Shown one piece after another: positions 1-12,305 of a stretch of 64,000 bases of DNA. This DNA comes from Triatoma infestans (Eukaryota > Arthropoda > Insecta > Hemiptera > Reduviidae). The notes under the pieces are model-generated. The model worked only from the letters and a program-made list of their open reading frames with translations. It was not told the DNA's origin and did no database searches. A program made the translations under genes and the position numbers. The stretch spans positions 1 through 64,000 of the forward strand of contig JAAEAF010008042.1 in the NCBI GenBank assembly GCA_011037195.1, read 5' to 3'. Within the stretch, counting starts at the first letter, position 1; each line of letters starts with the position of its first letter.

Positions 1-1718
1 AGTGACCTGTACAAACTTAATAGAAGAAGTGAGAACGGCACAAACACTGTGGCTCAGGAGAGATATAGACGACAAGTGAAGTAATTTTAGAGGAATGAAG
101 AACGTTTGAAGGGTGTGGGAAAATAAATAACGCGCGATCTCCGAGAGATGAAAGTGCCGACAATCCCACCACCACGAGAGAAAGAGAGGGAAAAGGCGGG
201 AAGGCGTGGGAAATATGCGGGCGATGAAGTAACAATTTAGAAATAGCGAGCCAAAGTTAATCTCATAAAGGTGCTGCGACCTAACAAATGTCGTGTGAGT
301 GTTTCATACTATTTTCTTTTTTCTTATCTTTTTTTTTAAGAAAAATTATTATCTTAAAATTTCATAAAGAAGTTTTTTAAATAGAGATTTTTCCAACTTC
401 AGAGGCCTCGGAAAAATTTCTAAGAAAATCCGAGAAATACTAAGAAAATAACTATTCAGTAAAATCGCACTTCCGGTGTTGATAGATTTTTAACCGAGAT
501 CATCGTGACCGAATCCCCCCCCCTGATGATAGTGCTCAAATGGAACATCATGTTTAGTTTAAGGTTCCCGCGTTTTTACTGAATTATTTTGATCACATTC
601 AAAACACTGCAGACACACAAACAAGATCATTAGTTAATTTTTTGTTTCGTATTTACGAGACCTGTAAACGTGGCATTTCTAAAGAAACTTAATTTCAAAA
701 TTGGACATGATTGATTTGATTCCTCCTTGTGGGGTTGTGAATGTGTGTTTGTGTGAAAGATAAAGAGGGAGTGTGAGAGGGAATACAGGATAACACAAAA
801 AAGAAAAACCAGCCGGAAGCTCAACTTTGATACGGGTTTGATCCGAATTCCATCTACCGGAAGTATGCGTCTTTACTTAAATTGCTTTAAAAAAAAAATC
901 TTTTACAAAAATGGGAAATTTTTCAATTTGTATTAATTAGAGGTTATAATTATTAAAATTTCAGCAGGAGAAGTTTCGTATGCGTTTACCACAGTTGATT
1001 TCCCAAAGGGGGAAATGGATTAGCCATTTCTTTCGAAAAAGTTGACATCCTGTGGGTTATTGCAGCCTAAAAATACGAACATTACTTATAGTGACGTTCA
1101 GAACTGTACATTTTATGCACTTTACAGAGATCGAATTCATTGAATAGGCAGTCACAAAGAATTTTTTTATTCGCAATGGATTTGTAAATACAATTATTTT
1201 TCGCTTAATGAAATTTCAAATTTTAGTACTGAATCTTCCCTTAATTTTGTATATTGATTGGTGGAACTATTTTCAATTTGCTGGCACTTCATGGGTATAG
1301 TTGCTATTTATGATAATTTATCAGTTCACAATATCGGATTAAAAAAGCACTTGTTTAAATAACACTTTTGGCCAAAGCATTATTTTCAGTCAGCAAAATG
1401 GTCTTGCCATTTATACTGCAATTATCCTTTCAAAAAAACAAAAAAAAGAATTGTTTCAAATTTCCTGTTCACTGTTATCTAATAAAACCCGGTTTTCTCT
1501 TTATTTCTGTCTGGCGCCTATTTCCACCACAATTTAGAACGCTTTTCCCAGTTAGAACTCCAATAGTTAGATAGCAAACAGTCTGTTGTTACATTCACCC
1601 TACGCCACCCCTATACATGACTATAGTCCGTGAGTACATGACAGAGATGGACTACAATTAACATTTAAATTAAAAATTAGCCACGCTTGGTGGAACTACA
1701 GTTTGATATTGCTAGAGC

Positions 1719-1758
<40 letters not shown>

Positions 1759-2160
1759 GTGAGAAGAAAGGGAGGTTGGTGGGATAGACAATGAAGTGGT
1801 CATGCTGGCAGTGGGGGGGAGAGTTGGTATGTGGTGAAACCACTTCCACTTCGCTAATTATGTGTAATGAGAAGCCATCGCTTCATTTACCTTGCTACTA
1901 CCACGTTACCCAGTGGTGTACAGCTGTATTGCTACCAGTTCTACCGGCCAAAACAATACCGTTTAGTATCATTTGTTGCTTTTCCATTTTAGTTGACTAT
2001 TTTCCAGTGAAAAACCGTGTAATTACTTTAGTTTGTTTTGTTATTCTTCTATATTGCATTTTCTACTTTCTATCTTTTGTTTCTTCTTTTAAATTGCTTT
2101 AGTTTGATTGCGTAGAATTATTTGTAATTAGTATAAAAAGAAAAACATTTCATTTAAAAC
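1..2160. other. A+T-rich non-coding stretch with fragments of the dispersed repeat
   Basis: I see no coding structure. Pieces of the window's main dispersed repeat occur: a terminal-type motif near 290-310 (gtcgtgtgagtgtttcata), a 'cgcacttccggtg' block near 465-480 and a 'taccggaagtatgcgtcttta' block near 855-875. A pure (GA)n tract lies at about 1723-1756. The short open runs near 1368-1574 and 1791-2102 have low-complexity, hydrophobic A/T-driven composition and no recognisable domain. Confidence 0.55.
1723..1756. repeat. (GA)n microsatellite
   Basis: Uninterrupted GA dinucleotides, about 16-17 units, ending in gtgagtgag. Direct observation. Confidence 0.95.
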
Positions 2161-2164
2161 ACTT

Positions 2165-2252
2165 AGGTTTTCGGGTTTGAAACCGCGTCAATGGTTTGTT
2201 ATAAACCAACGTTTCGCCTTAGGCTTCATCAGCATAGCTGAAACAACACGGA
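2165..2252 (-). repeat. Hammerhead-like / Penelope-type repeat motif, copy 1
   Basis: Read on the minus strand this has CTGATGA, one extra A, a GCC-TAA-GGC mini-hairpin, then GAAACG followed by a long imperfect stem (gttggttt ... aaaccatt) and 'gacgcggtt'. The order CUGANGA, stem II, GAAA is the hammerhead core order. I do not see a clear NUH cleavage triplet where type I hammerheads have one. A second, more degenerate relative lies at 17176-17262 with the same 'gcgaaacgtcggttt ... aaaccactgacgcgg' tail. Such motifs are known from Penelope-like retroelements and retrozymes; that assignment is an inference. Confidence 0.45.
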
Positions 2253-2754
2253 CAAGAAATAAGGTGGAAAGTGTAGAGCAGTCAGTGGAGGAGTCCACCA
2301 TGTTCTGGTCAGACAGAGTCCACCATCTCTATTTAAAAGTTTTCGTCTTTTCCAATTTCTACTGTCTCTGTTACGCAATAATTGCTCACTAGGGCAAGGA
2401 CTTTGGTAGTCTCAAAATTTTAACACATAATACTTTAACCAAACAGTAGTAGTAAGAAATTAGAGACTGAAATTTTAATGCTCCCTTCCCTTTAGGAAAT
2501 TCAGTGTCAGCTGGGTTGCTGTCTACCAAGTTAAGTTTACTAGTGACAGCTAATTAGGTATAATTGCTTTAGTGATAACACTCACACGACTTTCTCACAC
2601 ACCTGTTAACACAATTATATATTAAAATGACAAATTTTCTTTCAATTTTAAATTTTAATCATTTCCCTTGACATAAATATCATGGGCCGGTGGGGTGGGG
2701 GGAAGGCATAATAATCTACCAACCCAGGGACATGAAGAGCGCGCGGCTATGATG

Positions 2755-3565
2755 ATATTGAACCTAACCAAAAAGCTGTTCTATAAAGTCGCACATCTGG
2801 AGATATCTAATTTCCGGAAATTGGCTCCAACGATTTTTTAGTAAACATCGTATCTACTACACACCTGTAACTTTTTTATATGAAACATTTTCCTACGAAA
2901 AGTGATTTTGTATATATGCCCGATGTATGGAGGAAGTGGACTAGCTACTGCTAGGAATTTTGGGATAACCGAGGGTATCCCAGGCTAACTACACGGAAAA
3001 ACTTTCTCTTATTAGTAGTAAGAGGAAGTGTTCCGATCAGATCGTAATTCATTTTTCACTGGAAACAAAAATTTTGAGGTCCTCTGAGTATGAGAAATGT
3101 TTTTTGGCCAGTATATATATGTGTGGTTGGGTGTGTGTGTGTGTGTGTATGTGTGAAAACTCGCAGACACTTTAAATTTGGTATTCCGTCGTTTTGGCAC
3201 GAAGTTTTTGAGCAAAATTCATCAACCACAATTACGACTTTACTGATTTTTTTTTCTCTTCGCGAATTTCTCAAAAATAGCTCCATCAATTTTCTTTAAA
3301 TGTCGTATCTATATTAATTACCTATAACTTTTATATGAAACATTTTTCTAGCAAAAGTGATCTTTTTTTTTTGTGGGTTCTGGATTGACAGTAGCGTTTA
3401 GCTTTCCTCTAAATTACCACTTCAGTACAATGTACGTTTTTTTTTTTTTTTTTTTTGTTTGCCATCTACATAATATTAACAGCATTGATAGAATTCCAAA
3501 TTACCGGTTATCCGGAAATCGGTTAACCGGAAGTGCGACTTTACAGAACAGGTTTTAGTTTATTA
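2755..3565 (+). repeat. Dispersed repeat family (CCGGTTAACCG-type), long copy
   Basis: This copy shows the recurring modules in order: a block ending in 'gaaacattttcctacgaaaagtga', a 'cttactagtaagaggaagtgtt' block, 'gagtatgagaaatg', a (GT)n tract at about 3127-3149, 'aattcatcaaccacaattacgactttactga', a second 'gaaacatttttctagcaaaagtga' block and finally 'gaaatcggttaaccggaagtgcgactttac'. The same modules recur in about a dozen other places in this window. No protein is encoded. It could be a large MITE, a SINE-like composite or a satellite-derived interspersed repeat. Confidence 0.7.
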
Positions 3566-3569
3566 TTTT

Positions 3570-4780
3570 TAGGAACGGCTATAATGATTTTCTTTAAACT
3601 TGAAAGTTCCAATGTACTGATAAAATTCTATAACATTTTTTGTCAAAGATTTTTCTTAAAAAAAAAGAAGATTTTCGAGAGTTTCTGGGATCCTGTCAAT
3701 TAGATTAAAATTTAAAACTGCTGCCGCAACGAGTTTTGATTGAGACTAGTTGAGCTTAGATTGAGAACACGCTCCTAGACTAGTTCCACTCAGTTTTTAT
3801 ACATGATAACCGCAACCGCCTTCTTTAATGGCAAGCCCAGTTAAAACGTTTGTTGACATAGCAGTTTTAAAGAATATTTTTCTAATATCTCGTATTAGTA
3901 AGAGCAAGTCGTGTGATTGTTTCCAGTATTTTTTTCAACTTTGAAAACTCAGTTTCATAAATTTACACGGTCATAATACATTTAGCTTTAAGAGAAATAA
4001 ATAAATAAATAAATAAAATAAATATGAACTGCTTAAAATAGAGCTTTGATTCCCCGGGAACATATGTTGGTCACGCATAGCGACCAATGTGGTCCAGTGA
4101 TATTGTTAGACTGTGAGCTGTACTTTGATTTAATGAAGCTCAGTTTTTTCTAGGTCGTTCCTAATTGCAATTACGAAACAGTTTCTATACAATATACTAA
4201 TGTTATGTGTATATGTATATATATATATATTTTTTTTTTAATTTTTAATGAGAAAGAGTAAACAGACGAATATTATAAGAAAAGTACTTTAAGTAATTAA
4301 ATTTGTGATTCAATATCTCACATTATGATGCAATTTATAACAAATATAATCGAGTTTTTAAATGTTTATAATGTTTAAATGTTGTATAAATGTTTATTTC
4401 ATATTTAAATAATTAATAATGTTAATGCATTACACTGTTTCAAATAGTTAGCTTCTGCATAAATATAAATATAAAATCGTTACTGCTTACTAATTAAATG
4501 AATCGTTTATGTAAACATAAACATTTTAATGTACTTTTGGAAACATTATCAAGTTGAACTGTTTGCTGTTCCGTTATTGTTTGGTTCTGTTTAAATTTTT
4601 TTTTTTTCATAATGGTACTTTCAACAAGTGCTTAATGATTTCACTAAATATAACCTTGACATATTGATTAGTTGATTATATTGCATTATTATTAATCGCC
4701 ACTGGGGATCGACTTAACCCTACGTTAAATAGCTTTACAAAAGATCAAATGTTTTAAACCTATCTTCTCACCACTCATGC
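3570..4780. other. A+T-rich non-coding stretch
   Basis: No open frame with recognisable content. There is an (aaat)n-like tract near 3995-4022 and a (TA)n tract near 4215-4232. I see nothing else in it. Confidence 0.5.
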
Positions 4781-4930
4781 AATCTGCCATCAGAGGGTGT
4801 TCTTCCTATATTACTTTAAAAAAAAAAAGTTCGGCTTGAGTCGATGTCTCCTTAAACAGTGTGCCCAGCAAGGGAGTCAATAAAATGTTTGAGAATGATC
4901 AGTGAAAAACACCCTATGAGCTCTGTCCGG
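4780..4930 (-). pseudogene. Degenerate LINE C-terminal fragment
   Basis: On the minus strand one frame reads SLIILKHFIDSLAGHTV, stop, GDI. This lines up with the better preserved SQTSLRHLVGFLTGHCRLRRHL of the LINE fragment at 58640-58930. That segment is the linker between RNase H and the CCHC finger in jockey/R1-like LINEs. It has an internal stop, and no catalytic motif remains. The identification rests on the internal comparison within this window. Confidence 0.5.
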
Positions 4931-5059
4931 ACATCCAATGAGCATTGCAGTGTAAAGGGATTTATGGGGGAATAGAACTAGACTCAAGAATCATTGGTAT
5001 ATTCAGTTAAGCAAAGTTACTGCAAGAACTTCGCAGAGAAAGGTTAACGTAAGGCCTAC

Positions 5060-5430
5060 AGAGCGAAGCGGCGTGGCAGATTAAGCTAGCCAAAGTATTT
5101 GCCTTCTTGAATGTTGAAGATACTATGTCTCTTAGTGGAAAACTCCCTCGCTTTTATGATAGTCGAGCCTACTACTGAATCCATCTTCTTTGATTCTGCT
5201 AGGAGTAAGTAGGCGGATCTTGCCTACCCTAGTATGCAATGTTGTGGGAGTTGTAGTGAGAGATGCTGCTATGCCAACATCCAGGTCACTTTTAATCAGT
5301 CTCGACATGGATGTTTCTAAGATGCTCATTTCGCTAGCCTGGGTCGCTAAGAGGGTTTCATCTGGTCTGGGATGCCACAATTTTAATCACGTTTTCTGTA
5401 CGAAGACGCCCAGAAAATGTTGACGGTCGC
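5060..5430 (-). other. Unrecognised segment with an 82-codon open run
   Basis: The base composition is less A+T-rich than the flanks. On the minus strand positions 5380-5132 stay open for 82 codons, with sequence such as DETLLATQASEMSILETSMS. I recognise no family. It could be a remnant of a transposon ORF lying next to the LINE fragment at 4780-4930. It is not supported as a host gene. Confidence 0.25.
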
Positions 5431-6590
5431 TGAAAGAGATTGTACAAAAATACCCTCAGTTAATACCCTCAGTATTCAGTTAATGGTACAAAAAAAAAAT
5501 AGGTCATGATTCAAAATCTGAGAAGCTGATTCGTCTATTTTATTACATCAATTTGGTATTCTTTGTTAACCTACTCTATTTTAATGAAATGAGTAAAAAA
5601 TTAATTCTTTTAAACATTTACTAACCTATAGTATAACCTTTGTAATCTTTGATTGAACTTTTATATTTAATGGCAAGAATAGGTATTATCGATAATTTGC
5701 GATATAATAAATTGAGATGAATACAATACCAAATAACTGTGGACTTAATTAAAATGGTTTTTATTTATCTAATCCAACTTATATATAGGATTATGGTTTT
5801 GGTGAGTGGATTTGTGATCCAAGTAAACAATTCCTTGAATTTGGTTCATTAACTTGTTGTTCTGCTGGGAAATTTAACAATGGCTTTCCCACTTGTTCGC
5901 TTAATAATTTGGCAGAAACCCTTCTTTTTTTTTTAGGATATCGATGGATAGTGAAATATAACAACGATATTTCCCCCACCTAAATGATGTATTATTCAAC
6001 TGAATTGTTCCATTTACTTCCTTTTTTATAAGACCTATTGTTTCTATATTAATTAATTTTCATTATTATGAATTTACCCTTTTTTTTTTAATAATAAAAG
6101 TATTGTTTTACAATTAGGATTTACTCATTGGATTTCAGAATAATTAATTGTAAACTTAGTTTTACCGTGCTCAAAGTTATGTTGCAAAGTTTCTGACAAG
6201 TCATTGCATAATAATGCAAGTAAATAGTTTTAGTTTCAAAGTATATAAGTTAATGTAAATAGTAAAGTTATTATGGTCAGAAATGCTTTATAAAACAATT
6301 ATTTTATCTTTCTTTGGTATTGCTGCGACTAGCATAGATAAAACAGAAAAAAAAATTCTATTGTCTTAAGATGCATACGATTTTCTTTCACAGCAATTTT
6401 TTTTATATTTCTATTGACAAATTTCCTTCAAACTTTGTATTTTACAAAATATTTAATGGTCTTTCAATACTGCACAGCTGGAAAAGCTAGACTAGTATAA
6501 TGAAATGGTAGTATCACGATCGCATTTGCTCCAATGTCACTTAAAATCAAATTTTCACGGAAAAGATTTCAACAAAACTGAGGAAAAAAA
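5430..6590. other. A+T-rich non-coding stretch
   Basis: I see no coding signal, repeat copy or RNA gene, only poly-A/T runs. Confidence 0.45.
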
Positions 6591-7040
6591 AACAAAATGA
6601 AACTTTTCAGGAAATTCGCACTTCCCGGTTGACTGAGTTTTGTCCAAGCTCAAAAGTCTAGCGACATATTTAATTTTCATTAACAACAATATATATAGGT
6701 GGTAGAACTGTGCATTACATTTTTTGTAGTGGAGTTTTTCTTGTAGGCTTGGAAAGAGAATAATATGTACACTGACTGGGGAAACTGACAGAGAAAGTAA
6801 ATTCATCTGAGAAAACACAGCCCTTTATTAAGTTTGAGGTTCCTGTGATTCTTCGTCTTTGAAATCTTGTATTTACACACACACACACACACACAGACAA
6901 ACAAACACGATATACATATTGATCATTAGCTAAAAATATTTTTTTTTCGTTAATATATGTATTTCCGGGACCACAATACTGGTAATTCCGGTGAAAAATC
7001 AATTTCCATAATATGTTACGATCTCAATACTTCCTCTCAC
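6590..7040 (-). repeat. Dispersed repeat family copy, reverse orientation
   Basis: It contains 'gaaattcgcacttcccggttgactgagttttgtccaagctcaaaagtc', an (AC)n tract at about 6877-6893, then 'aatactggtaattccggtgaaaaatc' and 'acgatctcaatacttcctctcacgagaagtaag'. These are the same modules as the copy at 2755-3565, read in reverse. Confidence 0.6.
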
Positions 7041-7190
7041 GAGAAGTAAGAAAAACAAATCAATAAAAATAATAATAAAAAAATTAAATGTTAACCGATT
7101 TTATGTACTTAACCCTGGTCGCATACAAACAAAATAAAAAGTTTACTTTTTCATACAAAAGCCCGCACAAGTTAATTGTTTAGAAACGTC

Positions 7191-7905
7191 TAATGCCTTG
7201 TCCACTTCGGCAGACAAAATCGCGCAACTCATGTCTATGAACAAAGTATTGCGATTGTTTGATAGACAGTCGAGAACAATTTGGGTGTTCCGCAACTCTC
7301 CATCGGCAAATCTCATGTCTACAGGTCTCCCATTTCGAATGGATAACTTGCGACTTGTTGCGCAACATTTCGTAGTATTCTGGACGTGTCCTATGGACAG
7401 GAACTACATTAGGCTTGTGAATGAGTCACCAGTCGCTAATGGAGCGTAACTGCCAACCTGAGAGAAACTGGGATGGTTTCCCAATTCGTGTGGTGCTTGG
7501 CGATTTTTCCCCCAACAATCTGAAGTAAATCTTCGAAATCACTAGGAGTGTCAACCGTGTGAAATTCCAGAATTCCAAGAAATCTTCCAATTTCAATTTA
7601 TCCAAGAGATTATTACCGAATGCAGAGCACTCTGATTGAAACTGCCGTGCCTAATAATGTCTTCTTTTTCTGTTTTTACTTTCAAAAATAATAACCAAAG
7701 CGGGTAACAACCCACAGCAGCGAAATGTCTCCGGCCATTACGAAGAATGTTCCAACATACTGACCAGAGACATGTATACAGGTGTGGACGCGTGACAAAG
7801 TCTACAAATTGTTCTGCAACTTGTTCCCAACAGCCTACGGGTAATATTCTTGAATGTTTATAGGCAGTTGCGCAATTTTGTCTACCGGTGTGGGCAAAGT
7901 ATTAA
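7191..7905. mobile_element. MITE candidate with about 38-bp inverted ends and TAA flanks
   Basis: The left end (taatgccttgtccacttcgg, continuing through 'cagacaaaatcgcgcaact' to about 7229) is matched in reverse complement by the right end (taatactttgcccacaccgg, then 'tagacaaaattgcgcaact', about 7904-7866). TAA is present at 7191-7193 and again at 7903-7905, consistent with a 3-bp target duplication of the PIF/Harbinger type. The interior has further 'gcgcaact'-like subterminal repeats and no transposase. The superfamily call is inferred from the TSD size only. Confidence 0.55.
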
Positions 7906-8659
7906 GAAGCTTGTAATAAAATTCAGATATAGTAATTAAAAAAAAAACAGCCATGATTGAATATAACAGAAGAATTTTAAGTACACATTAAGTTCATGTT
8001 TGTACAATATTGGTGGAAATACATATTACAATGTGGCCGGGCCACCCTTTCGTAAACTCTCTCGTACTGGCTCTTGTTGGTCCAACATGTTGACCTTGTT
8101 AAATGTACGAATAATTATAGCCACCACGTGCAAACATGCAACTCCATCTATTGAACTATTAATAAGTGACGCGCTACCACTGTATGAGAGACTTGTTATA
8201 GCCGCTATTTGCATGTAAATTATTGGCATGTGGTACTTTACTATATTTAGGCCATAGTAATTCCTGACCAGTCTACAGACTTAATTTATCACTATATAAT
8301 GTATTGTAGTCTCTCTTTCTTTTTATTCTCTCTCTCTCACCTCTTTCCCTATCTGTCTGAAACAGCTATATTCAATAATTCACACAGTTCTGATAGAAAA
8401 ATTCTATTATAATTATCTCCCACAGATTTTTGGAAATTCATTTTGGTCCTAGTGAAGTGGCACTTTAGATGAAAGTTTCCACGTTATGGATGACTTTTCC
8501 AACAGTCTCTTTAAAAATCAGTGTTCTTGGAGAAATGTTCGAAATAAAAGTGATTGGCATTTATGTATGTTTGCATTTAGTATTATTGGGAGAAATGTAT
8601 ATTTATATTTTTTTATTACTTGTTCAGTTTTCTTTTAAAACTTTCTCTTTTCTCCAAGA

Positions 8660-9340
8660 AAATCTCTTTTGAAAGCATTGAACAGCCTGCCCGCTGCTTT
8701 GATTCTTTCCTTAATTTCTCCATCGATCCAACCGTGTTCATTGGAGGTGAGCTCCAAGATATTTAAAAAACCAACATTTCCCTGTTTAGCCTCAAAATCC
8801 TTTTTGTTGCAATTTCCTCTTTATCTGATCTTCATGATTTTAATCTTTACCAAATTTATCTTGTTTAAATGTTCTTGGGAAAATCCCTAGGTTATGTTGG
8901 AGAGGTTGTGGCACTTGTTTCCAAATATGACTAAAGATCATCTGCAAAGAACCCCACACACACAGTGCTAGTGTTTGGGCTTAAATGTTCGTAACCCAAA
9001 TAAATGAGCCTCGTTCCCATTTATGTTATCTTAAGAGCGGACTCCAAAACTAATATGAATTGAATGGGGACTGAGACTGCACCCTTGTCGTCGGATGCCT
9101 TGATTGGTTTCCGAACATCTTGGAAAAGCTGTTACTGTTCTTTTGTTCCTTTCATAGGCTTTCAACAGCTTTTCTGAAGCCGATGTAGACTTCTTTATCC
9201 TCAAGACTGCTCATTATATTCTGTACTGTAATTGTAATTAGTTGTATTTATTCGCTCAAACGCCTTGGTAAGACCTACGAAGCAGACTATGGCTTCTTTA
9301 TAGTTTTCTATAATTTTAAGAAATTTGTCTGAAGAATAAA
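8660..9340 (-). pseudogene. LINE reverse transcriptase remnant
   Basis: Reading the minus strand across frames gives, in N-to-C order, CFVGLTKAFERI (the F-D-L-x-K-A-F-D block of RT), GIRRQGCSLSPHSI (the RQGCPLSP block), then further down IDGEIKERIKAAGRLFNAFKR, a conserved post-RT segment of endonuclease-type LINEs that share this tail. Stops and frame changes separate the blocks, so this is a dead copy. The catalytic YADD block is not preserved. RTE-like or jockey-like; the clade is not resolved. Confidence 0.75.
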
Positions 9341-9515
9341 TTAATGATGAGATAAGTTCCGTTTTTTTCACTTTTCTTTTTTAATTTATTTAATGAATAT
9401 TTGTCAGGAATAATTATTTAAAAAAAAAATCTAGAATTAACTTTTGTTCTTGTTATATTTTAATTGCTGTAGGAAGACTAGGAAGGATATGCTTCATCTG
9501 GAAGTGAAAAGAAGG

Positions 9516-9780
9516 TTATAAAGTGAGAAAGAAGAGAAAAAAAAAGAAAAAGAGAAAAAAGACGAATAAGAAACTGAATCCATTCGTTAAGATCAGAAGA
9601 ACGGCCGGCCCCTTATTCAAATGTGGAAGGCATAAGAAACATAAGAAGATGCTGCAGAGGAGGTGATCGAGGGGGAGAATCAAAGGAGTAATTGGCACTG
9701 TCTGGTTATAGGAGAGGGTTAAAATGAGAAGAATATGCCAGGCTGGGAAACTCATAGCTTTCCATTGCTCTGCAGATGAA
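9516..9780. other. Purine-rich low-complexity stretch
   Basis: The plus strand is dominated by gaa/aag tracts (for example near 9525-9565). The opposite-strand open run is an artefact of this composition. No feature is assigned. Confidence 0.5.
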
Positions 9781-10029
9781 GGTGCAAAGAAGGGGAAAAA
9801 GTAAATGGAAAAGCCAGTTAGAGCAGGTTCTTTTGTTATTTACCCAAAGTTTTTTTTCTTTTACCAGATTACCAGCCGACGAGTATATATATATCTAAGA
9901 ATACTGCCAAGTTTTGCGAGAATTCTGCTTCTTATTTGAGATCCTTTCATGAAACATATTTCTAAATAAATATCATTGATTTAAAAATTATAATTTTAGG
10001 TCAGATTATTTATAGATAAAAAAAAACTT

Positions 10030-10209
10030 TACTTTGCTCTAAACATGACATCCGTCTGTTTCACTTCCTCTTTCTGCCCTAAGCGGAAGTATTACGATGT
10101 GTCATTTTTTTTCGACATTGACTCGTCACCGGAAATACATGTTTTGATGGCATCAGAGTATGATGAAATGTTTTTAACGAATTTTCTAATTACGGTTGTG
10201 ATGTGTCCA

Positions 10210-10247
<38 letters not shown>

Positions 10248-10480
10248 GTTTGAACGAAATTTTGCAAAAACTATAAATCAAAGGAGGAATCTCAAACATG
10301 ATATTTCAAATAGGTTTCTTTTCCTTCATAGTTTCCTTGCAGATACTCCATTTTTTCGCATACAAAGTGCAATACCTAACACTTTTATTTGAACTTTTCT
10401 CTTAGAAAATTGATTTTAGGATATTTGGAGGGATTTTTTTGGCGTTAGGAGTAAATTTAATTTTTTTTTTTTATGGAGAG
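10030..10480 (+). repeat. Dispersed repeat family copy with (GT)n
   Basis: It carries the modules 'gcggaagtattacgatgtgtc', 'cgacattgactcgtcaccggaaatacatgttttgatggca', 'gagtatgatgaaatg', a (GT)n tract at 10214-10244 and 'gaacgaaattttgcaaaaac'. The module order is the same as in the 2755-3565 copy. Confidence 0.65.
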
Positions 10481-10794
10481 GGGTTCTCTACAACATAGTT
10501 CTATGAAACCAATAAATGAACTGTAAAAGTGAACATTACGAACCCCATCATTAATATTTATATGTAAAGGACAATTATGGTTAAGCTCATTAAGTATTTA
10601 GCTAATTCTAAGATCGAAGAAAATTTGCCTATCCAGGTATCTATGACAGGTAATACAAGAGAATATTGTGTAAGTGTTTCACGATATATTTTTTGTGTCA
10701 AAGTACCTTACTTATATTATTATTTGATTTTATTTTCCTTTTGCAAATAGCATCAGCGGGGGGAAAAATTCCAACCCACTGAAGACATTTCGTA

Positions 10795-11177
10795 TTATTA
10801 TAAATTGAGGAACTTCCTCACCAGCCTCGCTGTGTCCAATAAAACAGACTTCTGCGCCTTCTCCAACAACCCAACCAGGATTCCAGCTCGAGCTTGGACA
10901 GATTCTTGACTACTTCAACAGGCACTAGTAGGCCATTAACCGATATGACGATGGGGATTACCCTAACCACATCCAGCTGATAGATCTTTTTGATTTCAAT
11001 CGCCAGATCCTGGTACTTCCGCTTCTTCTCGGCTAAAGTTTTGCGGGTATTGTCGTCCAAGGGAATCCATACATCTATTATCTCGGCTGCCCTTTTCCGG
11101 GTATTTAAAATAAGGATGACCGACCTATCGATGATCATGCACTGATCCCAATACACCTTAACCCCGTCCTTTTCCAC
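10795..11177 (-). pseudogene. Non-LTR retrotransposon C-terminal fragment
   Basis: The minus strand stays open for about 119 codons. It contains RKRAAEIIDVWIPLDDN, EKKRKYQDLAIEIKKIYQL and VVRVIPIVISVNGLL. That order (a strand ending in 'IID.x.P.D', a 'KYQ.L..EI' helix and a 'V.VIP.V....G' strand) is the C-terminal block found after the RT in a widespread group of animal LINEs, probably including a restriction-like endonuclease fold. The upstream RT is missing, so only the tail remains. The exact clade is uncertain. Confidence 0.6.
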
Positions 11178-11589
11178 TATGGCCTTCCGGAAATACCTAT
11201 AATAAGGATGCTCCTTATTATATTATTATTATTATTAATAGATGCCCGTAGATGCGGACCTGAGCTAATACGCTCCCAAAAACCTCCATCAGCAATAACC
11301 ACTCTGTCTGCAATATCTTAAGATGGATAGCCATAATCTCCAACTTTCCCAGATAGTTGCCTCCTAAAATATGCGGAATCTAGGATTGGTGAAACGGGTA
11401 CACATACCTAATTGGTACATTGTTTCGCTTACTCTCTCGACACAAAGGACTAGACATCCTGCTTATTTTGTGCAAATCACTTGCTACCTAAGAAACTCCA
11501 GTCAATACCCTCACCAAGACTTTCAGTTGTATCCTAATGTCTCCCAGTATCTTATAGTTTTATACATCTTTTAGCCAATTTCTTCCAAT

Positions 11590-12010
11590 TTTTAACTTTC
11601 CTGCCGAAAAAGTGGCAGGAAACAGACTCCTGGCTCAAAACCACACAACGGTAATGATGAACCCACCTTGGCTAACTCGTCCGTCCTCCTACCATATCCG
11701 CATGTCCGGGTATTCAGAAAAGCTGTACTCTGCTTCTCTAAAGTCTTCTCCTACATTCATTCCGTAATTTAGACTATCCTCAACTTTTTGACTCCTCCCG
11801 AGTTTTCTTCCGCCAGACACCCGCATTCAGTGGTACCAATAATATCATCTTGAAAAAAAAAGTGACACACCCTCTAAAGCTACAAAATTTCCTTTGTTCA
11901 GCCCCTGTAGCCAAGCTCCTGCCACAGACAGACCAGTTTCCTTCTGTCTGGAGTCATCAGAGTAACTGCAAATAATGCCATTACTGTCCATCATTAGCCC
12001 TTTGAGGGTG
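11590..12010 (-). pseudogene. LINE RNase H domain remnant
   Basis: Minus-strand reading gives CSYSDDSRQKETGLSVAGAW (the first RNase H strand with Asp-x-Ser) near 11980-11910 and, after frame changes, RRTDELAKVGSSLPL near 11700-11640, which matches the ADELAK block at the end of LINE-encoded RNase H. Stops and frame shifts lie in between. It belongs to the same kind of RNase H-bearing LINE as the fragments at 14510-15110 and 31660-32240. Confidence 0.6.
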
Positions 12011-12273
12011 ACCATACCCATACCGCTAATACTAATCTTATATATCCACTCTTAAACCCACACTTCTTACTCAAGTGAAAAATCTTATCTTCAATCTGAA
12101 TATTACCCCTTCTGGAAGTTCTTATCCCTTCTCTACTCTGTTTCTGGCGTTTGTCCACCTTCAGGATGTTTTGACAAGCAAAGTTTATCAAAAATCATCT
12201 TACAAACTCTCTCTCTCTCTCAAAAACACACACACACACATGCCCTGAAATATCCATGATATCAACATTGTTT

Positions 12274-12304
<31 letters not shown>
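12274..12304. repeat. (AAT)n microsatellite
   Basis: About ten AAT/TAA units. Direct observation. Confidence 0.9.

Positions 12305-12305
<1 letters not shown>

Noticed and set aside
9516..9755. 79-codon minus-strand open run with a hydrophobic tail
   Set aside because: It comes from purine-rich low-complexity sequence on the other strand, and the Phe/Leu run is the translation of a poly-pyrimidine tract.
10045..10392. 115-codon plus-strand open run through a (GT)n tract
   Set aside because: It consists of dispersed-repeat sequence with a Cys/Val run from the microsatellite. It is not conserved as a protein between repeat copies.
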